Below, one piece after another: positions 18,753 through 26,975 of a stretch of 64,000 bases of DNA (positions are counted from its first letter, which is position 1; each line of letters begins with the position of its first letter). Location of the stretch: contig NZ_JAZGLW010000001.1 of the NCBI RefSeq assembly GCF_036409155.1, forward strand, positions 1,178,001-1,242,000. The letters are read 5' to 3'. The notes below the pieces were generated by a model. That model did no database searches and was not told the DNA's origin. It worked only from the letters and a program-made list of their open reading frames with translations. The stretch comes from Mycobacterium sp. 050128 (GTDB lineage Bacteria; Actinomycetota; Actinomycetes; Mycobacteriales; Mycobacteriaceae). The position numbers were made by a program, and so were the translations under genes.

Positions 18753-19156
18753 GACGACGGAACCTCGGGGCTATCGGACAGGCCGTGGCTGGTGACGAAT
18801 TGGCATCTGCGCTGCCGGAAACGCCATTGGCCGCCGCGGCGGACGAGCTGGTCGTCGTACAGCGCGGGCCGCAGGTGCAGATCGCCGGCCCTGACGAACA
18901 GGACCTGTGTGCGGGCGGTCGCGGTGTCAGCTTCGTCAGGGCCGACGTCGATTCGCGACACCCCGGTCAGGTGTAGTCCGCGGGGTGCATCCCAGAACAT
19001 CTTGGCGATCCCTTCGTGTCCGGCGAAAGACCGTCCGTAGACCAGGAATTCCGCGTCGTCGGTGAACAGCTGCACACACGCGTCGACGTCGCCCCCATCC
19101 AGGGCGAGTGCGTAGGCGGCGATCAGTTCGCGGATCGCGGTGCGCTCGTCGGTCAC
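18749..19156 (-). CDS. SnoaL/NTF2-like protein
   Basis: A 135-residue single-domain alpha+beta-barrel protein of the SnoaL/NTF2 fold (ELIAAYALALDGGDVDACVQLFTDDAEF, typical helix and first strand; C-terminal half with QWRFRQRRCQFV). Members include ketosteroid isomerases, dehydratases and non-catalytic binders, so the reaction cannot be assigned. The GTG start overlaps the aldolase stop (GTGA), making it part of the operon. Confidence 0.78.
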   Translation of the reverse strand: MTDERTAIRELIAAYALALDGGDVDACVQLFTDDAEFLVYGRSFAGHEGIAKMFWDAPRGLHLTGVSRIDVGPDEADTATARTQVLFVRAGDLHLRPALYDDQLVRRGGQWRFRQRRCQFVTSHGLSDSPEVPSS

Positions 19157-19899
19157 TGTCCGGTCGCTTCGCGCAGATGCTCGATCGCCCCGCGTCGCAG
19201 CGCCGCCGATTCGGCGGCCAGGGTGATCATCCGAAAGCCGAGCTGCGCCATGGCGTGACCGGTTTTGCCCTCGCTGGCGTGAATCCCGGTGACCAGTCCG
19301 GCTTCGGTCGCGACGCGGTGGATCCGCACGATCGCGTCGAGCACTTCGGGCTGCCGGGTCGATCCGACCGCGGGGTGACCCATCGAGATGGCCAAATCGG
19401 CCGGCCCGATGTAGATGCCGGCCAGCCCGTCGACCGCACAGATGTCAGCCAGATTCGCCAGCGCCGCAGCGGTTTCGATCATTGCGAACACGCTCACCCA
19501 CGCCTCGTGGGCGGCGGGGTCGAGCCCCAGGCTGGCGCGCAGCGGGCCGAAGCTGCGGACGCCCGCCGGTGGGTAGCGGGTGGCCGCCACGGCCGCGGCG
19601 GCCTGGTCGGCCGACTCGATCATCGCGATCAACACGGCATCGGCACCGGCGTCGGCCACCCGCCCGATCGGGGCGGGGTCGGCGTTGGGCAACCGCACCG
19701 CGGTCGCGATGGGTACAAGCTCGAGGCGCCGCAGTATGCCGGCGATGTCGGCGTCGTCGAGATAGCCGTGCTGGGCGTCGAATCCCACGTAGTCGTATCC
19801 GGCCCGGGCGAATTCCTCCGGCCCGATCAGCGTCGGGCCGGTGACCCACCCGCCCCAGATCGGCGTGGTCTTGGCCGGCGCGTCGTGGAAAATGCTCAC
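19153..19899 (-). CDS. HpcH/HpaI-family aldolase/citrate lyase-like enzyme
   Basis: A 248-residue class II (metal-dependent) pyruvate aldolase. Visible motifs: FDAQHGYLDDADI near residue 40, VRLPNADP with the likely catalytic Arg, FAMIETAAALANL with a metal-binding Glu, and the signature GIYIGPADLAISMG with the second metal ligand Asp. The family cleaves 4-hydroxy-2-oxo acids to pyruvate and an aldehyde. It would act late in the pathway. The GTG start overlaps the preceding stop (GTGA). Confidence 0.88.
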   Translation of the reverse strand: MSIFHDAPAKTTPIWGGWVTGPTLIGPEEFARAGYDYVGFDAQHGYLDDADIAGILRRLELVPIATAVRLPNADPAPIGRVADAGADAVLIAMIESADQAAAAVAATRYPPAGVRSFGPLRASLGLDPAAHEAWVSVFAMIETAAALANLADICAVDGLAGIYIGPADLAISMGHPAVGSTRQPEVLDAIVRIHRVATEAGLVTGIHASEGKTGHAMAQLGFRMITLAAESAALRRGAIEHLREATGQ

Positions 19900-20864
19900 T
19901 GCGCGATCGCGATCTTGACGCGCTCGGGGACCGGCCGGCACGCCAGGTCGAATGCACCCTGCACGTCTTGCACCCCGAAGGTGTGCGTGAGATAGCAGCC
20001 GAGCAGCTCGGGATGTTCGGCGGCGAATTTGCCGGCGAGCTCGAGCACCCGCCGCCGGTCAAGCGTCACACCCGATTTCAGGGTCAGATTGTTGCGCAGC
20101 ATGAGACGCATGCTAATCGGGTAGGCCTCGTCGTCGGCGACGCCGAAGTAGAAGACGGTGCCGCCGGGGGCGGTGGCTTCGATGGCATGGCCCAGGGTGG
20201 CGACCTGATGACCGACGGCCTCGATGACGACGTCCGCGCGGTCGGTCGGGGCCAGCCGGCTGACCCAGCGGTCGCTGGTCGCCCGCACCACCTCGTCGAC
20301 ACCGAATATCGTTGCGAGGCTTCGCCGGTCGATGGGGTCCACACCGGTGACGCGACGGGCCCCGGCCGCCTTGGCGACGTAGGAGAACAGCAGCCCGATC
20401 GAGCCCTGGCCGATGATCGCGACGTGCTTGCCCGCCAGGTCCGGCAACTGCTCGCAGGCGTACAGGACGCATGCCAGCGGCTGCAGCCCGACGGCCTGCG
20501 CCGCGGTCAGCCCCGGGTCGTAGGGCGCAAGGCCGTTGCCGTCACTGATGACCCGCTCCATCAGGCCGTCGAATCCGGAGGCCCAGCCCACCACGCGATC
20601 GCCGATCCGGTGTTCGGGATGCCGGCTGGCAATCACCTCACCGGCCACCTCGTGGATCGGGAAGCCGTCCTTCTCGGCCGCGCTCGGTCCGTCGTCGCCG
20701 GCAAGTCTGCCCTTGGCGCCCCGGAAACCCGGCAGGTCGCTGCCGCACACCCCGGCGGCCAGGAACCGCAGCAGCACCTGTCCGTCGGCCAGGTCGTCCG
20801 GCTTCTTCTCGACGATCGACGTGCGCTCGAACTCATACGGGGCGATGATCCGGTAGGACCACAC
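19896..20864 (-). CDS. Zinc-type medium-chain dehydrogenase (MDR)
   Basis: A 322-residue MDR alcohol dehydrogenase-like protein. Catalytic zinc ligands are suggested by GVCGSD (Cys) and IHEVAGEV (His-Glu), but the usual third-ligand region EPLAC reads QPLAC here. The NAD Rossmann motif is GQGSIG. The four-Cys structural zinc loop is absent: there is no Cys between the HEVAG region and the Rossmann fold apart from the LAC segment. It probably oxidises an alcohol or reduces an enone in the operon's pathway. The start is GTG, one base after the P450 stop. Confidence 0.82.
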   Translation of the reverse strand: MWSYRIIAPYEFERTSIVEKKPDDLADGQVLLRFLAAGVCGSDLPGFRGAKGRLAGDDGPSAAEKDGFPIHEVAGEVIASRHPEHRIGDRVVGWASGFDGLMERVISDGNGLAPYDPGLTAAQAVGLQPLACVLYACEQLPDLAGKHVAIIGQGSIGLLFSYVAKAAGARRVTGVDPIDRRSLATIFGVDEVVRATSDRWVSRLAPTDRADVVIEAVGHQVATLGHAIEATAPGGTVFYFGVADDEAYPISMRLMLRNNLTLKSGVTLDRRRVLELAGKFAAEHPELLGCYLTHTFGVQDVQGAFDLACRPVPERVKIAIAQ

Positions 20865-20865
20865 G

Positions 20866-22092
20866 TCAGACCTCCACCGGGATCTGGTTCCATCCCCACT
20901 GGAAGCTGGACGGCAGGCGGGTCGCGTCTTGGCCCTTGATCTCGAAGTCGGGCACCCGGCGCAGCCATTCCTGAACGAGCACAGCCACTTCCAGCCTGGC
21001 CAGGTGATAGCCGATGCAGAAGTGCTGGCCGCGGCCGAAGACCAGGGACCGGGCGATAGGCCGGTCCCAGATGAAGTCGTCGGGATCGGGGTACTCGCGT
21101 TCGTCGCGATTGGCCGAAGCGAGCAGCGTGATCACCCGCTGGCCCGCCTCGATGGTCTGGCCATGGATCGTGAAGGGCCGCCGCGCCGTTCGGGCGAACC
21201 ACTGCGCGGGCGCGCAGTACCGCAGCATCTCCTCACGGGCCACCGGCACGGTGTTGGCCGGATCGGCACGCACGGCGGCAAGCTGGTCGGGCCGCCGGCT
21301 GAGCTCCCACAGCCCGTGCGCGGCGATTTTGGGCACGGTTTCGGTGCCGCCGATGAAGATGCACAGCATCTGCGTGGCCGTTTCGACGTCGTCGAGCGCG
21401 CTGCCGTCGGGTAGCCGGTAACCCAGCAGTCCGTCGACCACCGGAAGCGGGGCGCCAGATTGGCCGGCCCGGCGCCGCTGCACCACGGGGATCAGGTATT
21501 CGAGGTAGTTGGGGCGAGCCTGCGCGGTGTCGACGCCCTCGCCGGGTGCCGCGAGGCTTCCGGCATTGACCGCGGCCAACACCTGCGGCGCGAGTTCGGT
21601 TGATATTCCCAGCAAGTCGCACACCATCGAGGCAGCCACGATGCCGCCGTAGTCCTGGGTCAGATCGAAGGAACCCTGCGGCAGCAGCAGGTCGAGGCGC
21701 TCGTTGGCCAGCTCGCGGATCCTGGCCTCCAGCCCGGCGACCGACCGCGGCCGCAACGGCGCCGAGTGGGAGCGACGGATCTCGCCGTACAGATCGGTGT
21801 CGAACACGGCGTGAAATGGCAAGGGATGCAACGGCGGATCCTCGACCGGTCCACTGTTGTGCTTGGCCAACACGGTCGCCGGTGGCAGGGTTCCTTCCGA
21901 CGCAACGAAGGTGCCGTCGTTGACTTCGAGAACCTGCCAAATGTCCTCGAAGCGGGACAGCGCGTAGGTATCCCATTGCGGCATGTAGTAGACCGGGTGG
22001 TGATCGCGCAGAGTTCGGTAGTACGGCAACGGGTTTGCCATGACGTCCGCGTCGAAGGGGTCGTACGCGAAGTCGGAGGTGGGGGCGGTCAC
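20866..22092 (-). CDS. Cytochrome P450 monooxygenase
   Basis: A 408-residue soluble bacterial P450. The I-helix oxygen-activation motif is IFIGGTETVPK (acid-Thr pair retained), the K-helix ExxR is EMLR, and the heme-binding loop is FGRGQHFCIGYHLAR with the Cys ligand. It should hydroxylate a small organic substrate using ferredoxin and a reductase; neither partner is encoded nearby. The family number cannot be assigned by eye. The start is GTG overlapping the stop of the NIPSNAP-like gene (GTGA). It probably performs the entry oxidation of the nine-gene pathway. Confidence 0.92.
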   Translation of the reverse strand: MTAPTSDFAYDPFDADVMANPLPYYRTLRDHHPVYYMPQWDTYALSRFEDIWQVLEVNDGTFVASEGTLPPATVLAKHNSGPVEDPPLHPLPFHAVFDTDLYGEIRRSHSAPLRPRSVAGLEARIRELANERLDLLLPQGSFDLTQDYGGIVAASMVCDLLGISTELAPQVLAAVNAGSLAAPGEGVDTAQARPNYLEYLIPVVQRRRAGQSGAPLPVVDGLLGYRLPDGSALDDVETATQMLCIFIGGTETVPKIAAHGLWELSRRPDQLAAVRADPANTVPVAREEMLRYCAPAQWFARTARRPFTIHGQTIEAGQRVITLLASANRDEREYPDPDDFIWDRPIARSLVFGRGQHFCIGYHLARLEVAVLVQEWLRRVPDFEIKGQDATRLPSSFQWGWNQIPVEV

Positions 22093-22793
22093 TGCAGCGG
22101 AGAGGGCGGTAGGGCCTGCAGAATCGAGTCTTCCCAGCCGTCGCGCAGTGCCGGTGCCACGCTCATCCAGGTGACGATCTCAGCGGGCGGGCTGTCCTTC
22201 CACGAGGGGTAGTGATTGGCGAAGCATTCCCAGCCGCCGTCCAGCGCCCAGTAGTGGATGACCTCGTTGAACCGGAACGTGGTGGTGAACGATCCCAGCC
22301 AGCGCTTGCCGGTGCGCTCCGACCACGGGACGTAGAGACGTTCCAATTCGCGGATGTAGTCGTCTTGGCGCCCCGGCTTGGTTTGCATGATCTCCTGAAT
22401 CACCAGTGGCGCGCTGAATTTGGCCTCGCGCAGCTGGGCCAGGGTTTTATTGCTCGGCCCGGGGTACATGATCCGCCCCTCCCCCGAGGCGCCGATCTCG
22501 GACAGGAACGCCGACCACTTGCCGGCCGCGGCCTCATGGCTACCGCCGCGGGCCCGGGCGGCCCCGATCTTCGCGTAGTCGGAGAACCCGTCGATCTCCC
22601 AGATGACGGTGACCTGCGGCCAGTGACCGTTGTACGGCGTGGATTCCCACATCGCGAACAGCCGGGCGCCCAGCGCGTCCATCGTCGGCTGATAGGTATC
22701 GGTGAAAACCTCGGTGAAGCGGTCGCTTGACCCTGATCCCAGCGAAATCGTCTCGTGCAGGTAGAGCAGGGTGTGGCTGTAATACTTCTTCAT
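22089..22793 (-). CDS. Conserved hypothetical protein, NIPSNAP-like
   Basis: A 234-residue soluble protein with no signal peptide. It appears to contain two ferredoxin-like (NIPSNAP/dimeric alpha-beta barrel) halves: FTDTYQPTMDALGARLFAMWES and PLVIQEIMQTKPGRQDDYIRELERLYVPW, each followed by a Trp-rich strand. Such proteins can act as small isomerases or oxygenases, or be non-catalytic; I cannot assign a function. It overlaps both neighbours, so it is made with the P450. Confidence 0.6.
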   Translation of the reverse strand: MKKYYSHTLLYLHETISLGSGSSDRFTEVFTDTYQPTMDALGARLFAMWESTPYNGHWPQVTVIWEIDGFSDYAKIGAARARGGSHEAAAGKWSAFLSEIGASGEGRIMYPGPSNKTLAQLREAKFSAPLVIQEIMQTKPGRQDDYIRELERLYVPWSERTGKRWLGSFTTTFRFNEVIHYWALDGGWECFANHYPSWKDSPPAEIVTWMSVAPALRDGWEDSILQALPPSPLQ

Positions 22794-23374
22794 CAGTCGA
22801 GCCGGACCAGCTCTGAATCGACGCGCGGATAACTCGCCTCACACAGCAGTGCCTCGGTCGGTTCGACGAGCGCGGACGGGATCCCCGCTGCCGCAAGGGC
22901 GTAACCCTTGAACTTGCGCGCCGCGGCGGACAGCACGTGCTGGGCCCGGGTCATCCCGCGGTTCACGCCCAACGGCCATCCGTCACCCCACAGCGCGACC
23001 TCGGTCAGCCGGTCGTCGAGCGACGTGAGTACCTTGTCACGCACCCGGGCGTCCGCGGTGAACGCCTCGGCGCTGACGGCCAGCGTGTGACTCGTCGAGC
23101 CCATCGCGGTCGCGACGTTGTCCGATTCGGTGTCCACCACCGCCACCCCGAGGATGCGCAGCGGGCGGGTGTCGCAGCCGCCCGGCAGCAGCACGGTCAC
23201 CTCCCAGCCCGCCATCACCCGGTCGTAGAGCCACCCGCCGGCCGAGTGCACGACGTCGACGGCGCTTGCAGCCACCACGTCTAGTCGATACCGGAGACAC
23301 TCACCATCGCCGCGGGCGGACCGTTCAGCACTGAGGCGTCTGCTCTCGCCGATATCGAACGTCGGAGTGACCAT
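22793..23374 (-). CDS. Hypothetical protein, first gene of the nine-gene operon
   Basis: A 193-residue protein with no motif I recognise. Residues 30-95 look like alternating strands and helices (CLRYRLDVVAASAVDVVHSAGGWLYDR, then GWEVTVLLPGGCDTRP). A Ser/Thr-rich middle is followed by a charged C-terminal half. No signal peptide or membrane segment is seen. The TTG directly before the ATG is less likely as start. Its stop overlaps the next start by one base (TGATG), implying a role linked to the P450 pathway. Confidence 0.55.
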   Translation of the reverse strand: MVTPTFDIGESRRLSAERSARGDGECLRYRLDVVAASAVDVVHSAGGWLYDRVMAGWEVTVLLPGGCDTRPLRILGVAVVDTESDNVATAMGSTSHTLAVSAEAFTADARVRDKVLTSLDDRLTEVALWGDGWPLGVNRGMTRAQHVLSAAARKFKGYALAAAGIPSALVEPTEALLCEASYPRVDSELVRLD

Positions 23375-23501
23375 CAAATCCGTTCCTCACCGCCACGCCG
23401 CGGAGTGCGTTCGCTCCAAGGCAGCTGCAGCGCTTTGTCATGGGCTTCCCAAGGGCCGACGCCGCCTCACGCAGGGGGGTGACGCGACTCATGCCACAGC
23501 G

Positions 23502-23527
23502 TGACACTTCTGCCGAAATTTGTAAAG
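23502..23527. promoter_or_regulatory. Copy 1 of the TGACACTT-N9-TTTGTAAAG motif
   Basis: TGACACTT and TTTGTAAAG are separated by CTGCCGAAA. The site lies about 130 bases upstream of the nine-gene operon and just beyond the CoA-transferase stop. Its outer parts form an imperfect dyad (TnACA...TGTnA). On the operon strand it contains TTTACA, a plausible -35 box. Two further copies occur in the window with the same 9-base spacing. Confidence 0.6.
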
Positions 23528-23541
23528 CTCCTTGCGCGCGA

Positions 23542-24711
23542 TCAGGAGTGGCGGCGGGCCTTCAGCTCGGCCAGAATCTCGTCGGTGTGCTGCCCCAGTT
23601 GCGGCGCCGGGGCGCGCGGCGCCCACGGTGTTCCGTGGAAATCCGCCGGGGTGGCCACCATCGCGATGCTGGATTCTCCGTCGGGCACATCGACGATGCC
23701 GCCCGCGCTATGAAACTGCTCATCGGCCACGACGTCTTCGATCGAGTTGATCGGTGACCAGAAGAAGTCCGGTTCTTCCGCGAAGGCCCGCGCCCATTCG
23801 TCGAGCGAGCGGGTGGCGAAGATTTCGTCCAGCTCGGCGATCAACTCCGGTCCGTTGACGAAGCGGGCGGCAGCGTCGCTGTAGCGCGGGTCGTCGACCC
23901 ATTCGGGGTGCCCGACGACGCGGCACAGCGGCGGCCAGTGCCGGTCGCCTTCGAGGCCGACGATCCAGAAGCGCCGCCCGTCACCGGCGGCGTAGTTGTT
24001 CATGCACGGGTTGCCCATCGTTTCGCGCTGGCCGATCGCGATCGGCTGACCGGTCAGCAGATAGGTGTTGAGGTCGAAGCTCACGGTGTAAGCGCCCTGC
24101 CGGTACAGCGAGGTGCTCACCAGCTGACCGCTCCCGGTGCGCTCGCGGGCCAGCAGCGCCGCGCAGATCGCGGCGGCCAGGGTCATGCCGGCCGAGTGGT
24201 CACCCATGCCGCCGCGCTGGAACGGCGGTGTCTGGCCGGGCCGGGTAAGCAGGTGCGCCACCCCGGCGCGCGACCAGAACGCGGCCACGTCGTAGGCGGC
24301 CCGGTCGGCGTCGGGCCCGGTCTGGCCGTAGCCGGTGATCAGGCCGTAGACCAGCCGCGGGTAGCGGGTGGCTAGCGACTCGAAGTCGAAGCCGAGGCGC
24401 TGCAACGCCCCCGGGCGGACGTTGGTCACGAAAACGTCTGCGTCGCCCAGTAATTCGAAGGCGATGTCGCGGCCCTCGTCGGTGGTCAGGTCTAAGACGA
24501 TGCTGCGCTTGGACCGGTTGTCCAGCTCGAAGGGCGGGTTGACCCCGAGGTCACAGCCCAGCATCCGGCCGAACATGCGGCCCGGATCGCCGGCCGGCGG
24601 CTCGATCTTGATGACGTCGGCGCCCCAGTCCGCCAGGATGGCGCTGGCGGCCGGTCCGGCCACCCACACTCCGAGCTCGACGACTTTGAGGCCTTCCACC
24701 GGTCCTGCCAT
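23542..24711 (-). CDS. CoA-transferase family III (CaiB/BaiF type)
   Basis: A 389-residue family III CoA-transferase, which moves CoA between carboxylates. The N-terminal Rossmann part is typical (LKVVELGVWVAGPAAS, LADWGADVIKIEPPAGDPGR, NRSKRSIVLDL), and the catalytic Asp is in GGMGDHSAGM. The C-terminal domain carries WPPLCRVVGHPEW. The ATG at MAGPVEGL was chosen because family members start here; the frame is open further upstream. It probably activates an acid intermediate of the island's pathway. It lies downstream of the NmrA-like gene and upstream of the nine-gene operon. Confidence 0.9.
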   Translation of the reverse strand: MAGPVEGLKVVELGVWVAGPAASAILADWGADVIKIEPPAGDPGRMFGRMLGCDLGVNPPFELDNRSKRSIVLDLTTDEGRDIAFELLGDADVFVTNVRPGALQRLGFDFESLATRYPRLVYGLITGYGQTGPDADRAAYDVAAFWSRAGVAHLLTRPGQTPPFQRGGMGDHSAGMTLAAAICAALLARERTGSGQLVSTSLYRQGAYTVSFDLNTYLLTGQPIAIGQRETMGNPCMNNYAAGDGRRFWIVGLEGDRHWPPLCRVVGHPEWVDDPRYSDAAARFVNGPELIAELDEIFATRSLDEWARAFAEEPDFFWSPINSIEDVVADEQFHSAGGIVDVPDGESSIAMVATPADFHGTPWAPRAPAPQLGQHTDEILAELKARRHS

Positions 24712-24769
24712 GGCTAAGTTCCTACTCCGTGGCTCACCGGACCGCGCACATGCCCCCGGTCGCCGGCGG

Positions 24770-25690
24770 TCAGCTCGCCTTGAGCTGCCCCCGCCGCACG
24801 AAACGGCCGTCGTGGTCGAACTCGGCACGGTTGGCGTTGACGTAATCGGCCACGGTCATCGGCTGGTGCCCGCCGATCACCTCGACGAGGTTGTTCTCGC
24901 CGGCGAAGATGCCGTCTTGGTAGTCCTGGGCGACGCTGCTGATGTGCTGCACGAAGAACTCCGGGAAGCCGGCGGCGGACAGGCCGGCCGCGAACGCGGA
25001 GATTGAGACCGGCTCGTAGCGGACCGGCAAGCCGAGCGTGTCGGCGATCTCGTCGGCGATCCCGTAGTGGTCCAGCTCGTGGTCGCCGACCAGCGGGTAG
25101 ACCTGGCGGTCGTGCGGCGCGGGGTGCTGCAGGATGGCGGCGATCACTCGGGCCTGGTCGGCTCCGGAGATGGGCGCGTGGCGGCCGTCGCCGAACGGCA
25201 ACCGCAGCACGCCCTCGTTGTCATCGCGCTGCCATTGCCATTTCAACCACTCGGCAAAGAAGGTCGGCCGCAGATGAGTGGTTTTGAACGCGGCGCGGTC
25301 CAGTAGCCGTTCGGCGATCCAATGTTGCTGGGCCGCATTACTTTTCGCTTCCCGGCGAGCGGAAATTTGCGACATGTTGACGACGGCGTCGACACCGGCC
25401 TCGCTGGCGGCCTGGGCGAAGATCGCGGTGGCGGGCAGCAGCGTGCCCGGTGCGATCGGGTAGCAGAAGTAGGCGGCGTCCACCCCGGCCATGGCGGAGC
25501 TGACGGCACGGAAATCCAGCAGATCACCTTCGACGACCTCGGCGCCCAGGGCGGTCAGCGCGTCGGAGCGATGGTCGATGCGATGCACGAACGCGCGGAC
25601 TCGGTGGCCGGCTCCGCGCAGAATCTCGACGGTGGGCGCCCCGGTGTTGCCTGTTGGCCCGGTGATCAGAAACAGCTTCTCGGTCGACAT
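24770..25690 (-). CDS. NmrA-like NAD(P)-binding protein
   Basis: A 306-residue atypical SDR of the NmrA/TMR family. The N-terminal ITGPTGNTGAPTVEIL is the dinucleotide-binding loop; HRVRAFVHR suggests NADP binding. The Tyr-Lys catalytic pair of classical SDRs is not obvious, so it may be a redox sensor or an azo/quinone reductase. It is divergent from an HxlR regulator with two palindromes in the shared gap, and has a strong GAGGAGG ribosome site. Such reductase-HxlR pairs commonly respond to electrophiles or aldehydes. Confidence 0.85.
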   Translation of the reverse strand: MSTEKLFLITGPTGNTGAPTVEILRGAGHRVRAFVHRIDHRSDALTALGAEVVEGDLLDFRAVSSAMAGVDAAYFCYPIAPGTLLPATAIFAQAASEAGVDAVVNMSQISARREAKSNAAQQHWIAERLLDRAAFKTTHLRPTFFAEWLKWQWQRDDNEGVLRLPFGDGRHAPISGADQARVIAAILQHPAPHDRQVYPLVGDHELDHYGIADEIADTLGLPVRYEPVSISAFAAGLSAAGFPEFFVQHISSVAQDYQDGIFAGENNLVEVIGGHQPMTVADYVNANRAEFDHDGRFVRRGQLKAS

Positions 25691-25715
25691 CTTGCCTCCT
25701 CGTAGATTAAATCAT

Positions 25716-25739
25716 CTGACTAACGTTATCGTTATTCAG
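25716..25739. promoter_or_regulatory. Palindromic operator 1 in the NmrA/HxlR gap
   Basis: CTGACTAACG-TTAT-CGTTATTCAG is a near-perfect dyad with one mismatched pair in its 10-base arms. It starts exactly 40 bases before a second, closely similar palindrome. It probably binds the adjacent HxlR-type dimer and controls the NmrA-like gene and the regulator itself. Confidence 0.7.
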
Positions 25740-25755
25740 ATCGAAGCACGGTATG

Positions 25756-25779
25756 CTGACTAACGCAAGCGTTATTCAT
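25756..25779. promoter_or_regulatory. Palindromic operator 2 in the NmrA/HxlR gap
   Basis: CTGACTAACGC-AA-GCGTTATTCAT repeats the first 10 bases and the GTTATTCA end of operator 1 at a 40-base offset. It lies immediately upstream of the AGGAGA ribosome site of the HxlR gene, consistent with autorepression. Confidence 0.7.
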
Positions 25780-25790
25780 AGGAGATTGCG

Positions 25791-26276
25791 GTGGAGTTCG
25801 AAAAGCGGCTGCAGGACCGCGAGCAGTGGTCGGTCAACGATCGTTGCTCGATGTCCAAGGTGCTCGACTTGCTCAGCACCAAAACCACATTCCAGGTGCT
25901 GCGCGAGTTGTTCTTCGGCACGACACGTTTCGAGGACTTCGTGGAGCGGACCGCGACGTCGGCGCCGGCGGCCTCGCGGGCGCTCAAGCAGCTCGAGGCG
26001 GCGCAGATCGTCACCCGCGTCCCGTATCGAGAGCCGGGCAGTCGCGCCCGCGACGAATACCGGCTGACCGAGGCCGGTGAGGATCTATTGCCGGTCTTCA
26101 TGTCGCTGGTGCAGTGGGGCGACAGCTACCTGCAGGACGGACCCGCGCCGCTGTCGTTCATCGACGCCGACACCGGCGAAACCCTGGCGGTCCGCGTGAC
26201 CGCCGATACCGATGTTCCGAAGAAGCGGTCGACGGACATCGAGATACGCGGCCACAGTGCCGGACGCCGGCGTTAG
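25791..26276 (+). CDS. HxlR-family transcriptional regulator
   Basis: A 161-residue winged-helix protein of the HxlR type: SVNDRCSMSKVLDLLSTKTTFQVLRELFFGTTRFEDFVERT, then the recognition helix region APAASRALKQLEAAQIVTRV and wing EYRLTEAGEDLLPV. The Cys near residue 18 (NDRCSM) fits the redox or electrophile-sensing Cys of several HxlR members. The GTG start has AGGAGA nine bases upstream. It should bind the two palindromes next to its promoter and control the divergent NmrA-like gene. Confidence 0.9.
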   Translation: MEFEKRLQDREQWSVNDRCSMSKVLDLLSTKTTFQVLRELFFGTTRFEDFVERTATSAPAASRALKQLEAAQIVTRVPYREPGSRARDEYRLTEAGEDLLPVFMSLVQWGDSYLQDGPAPLSFIDADTGETLAVRVTADTDVPKKRSTDIEIRGHSAGRRR

Positions 26277-26285
26277 CCTGGGCAC

Positions 26286-26975
26286 ATGAGTCTGGTCGCC
26301 GGACGTGGTCCGCTCAGCAGCGATCCGGCCGGGCGATTCGCTCCCCCGCTGCCCGGTGACGTGATCTACATCGAGCCACACCCGCGCCGCGTGCAGGCGT
26401 TCAAGGACGGGCACCCGGTGATCGACACCGAGCAGGTGCTGATGGTGCACCGGCAGGGCCACCCACTGAGCTATCTGTTCCGAGCCGACGAGGTCGGCGA
26501 CCTGCCGGCCGAACCCGAGTCGGCGGCACCGGGTTTCGTGCACGTGCCGTGGGATGCTGTCGACAGCTGGCTGGAGGAAGGCCGCGAACTCGTTCACTAC
26601 CCGCCGAACCCCTATCACCGGGTCGACTGCCGGCCCACCACACGTCGCCTCCGTGTCAGCGTCGCGGGCACCGTGCTGGTCGATACCGACGACACCGTGA
26701 TCGTGTTCGAGACCGCGCTCGAGCCAAGGCTTTACGTCGATCCTGCGCACGTGCTTACCGATCTGCTGCGGCCTTCGGCGACGAAGAGCTACTGCAACTA
26801 CAAGGGATTCGCGACGTACTGGTCGGTGGGTGACGTCGAGGACATCGCGTGGAGCTACCCGGATCCGCCGCCGGAAAGCCTGCCCATCAAGGGTTTTCTG
26901 AGTTTCGACGACGCGCGTGCCGACGTGCTTGCCGAATTGCCGCTCAGCTCGCCAGCGCCACGATCGCAAACATGA
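26286..26975 (+). CDS. DUF427 domain protein (two tandem domains)
   Basis: A 229-residue protein with two DUF427 repeats: the first around residues 35-65 (VQAFKDGHPVIDTEQVLMV), the second around 120-195 (RLRVSVAGTVLVDTDDTVIVFETALEPRLYVDPAHV, then SYCNYKGFATYWSV). The family is a small beta-tent fold of unknown biochemical role. It starts 9 bases after the HxlR stop and is probably cotranscribed with it. Its 3' end overlaps the convergent ZIP transporter gene by 32 bases. Confidence 0.85.
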   Translation: MSLVAGRGPLSSDPAGRFAPPLPGDVIYIEPHPRRVQAFKDGHPVIDTEQVLMVHRQGHPLSYLFRADEVGDLPAEPESAAPGFVHVPWDAVDSWLEEGRELVHYPPNPYHRVDCRPTTRRLRVSVAGTVLVDTDDTVIVFETALEPRLYVDPAHVLTDLLRPSATKSYCNYKGFATYWSVGDVEDIAWSYPDPPPESLPIKGFLSFDDARADVLAELPLSSPAPRSQT

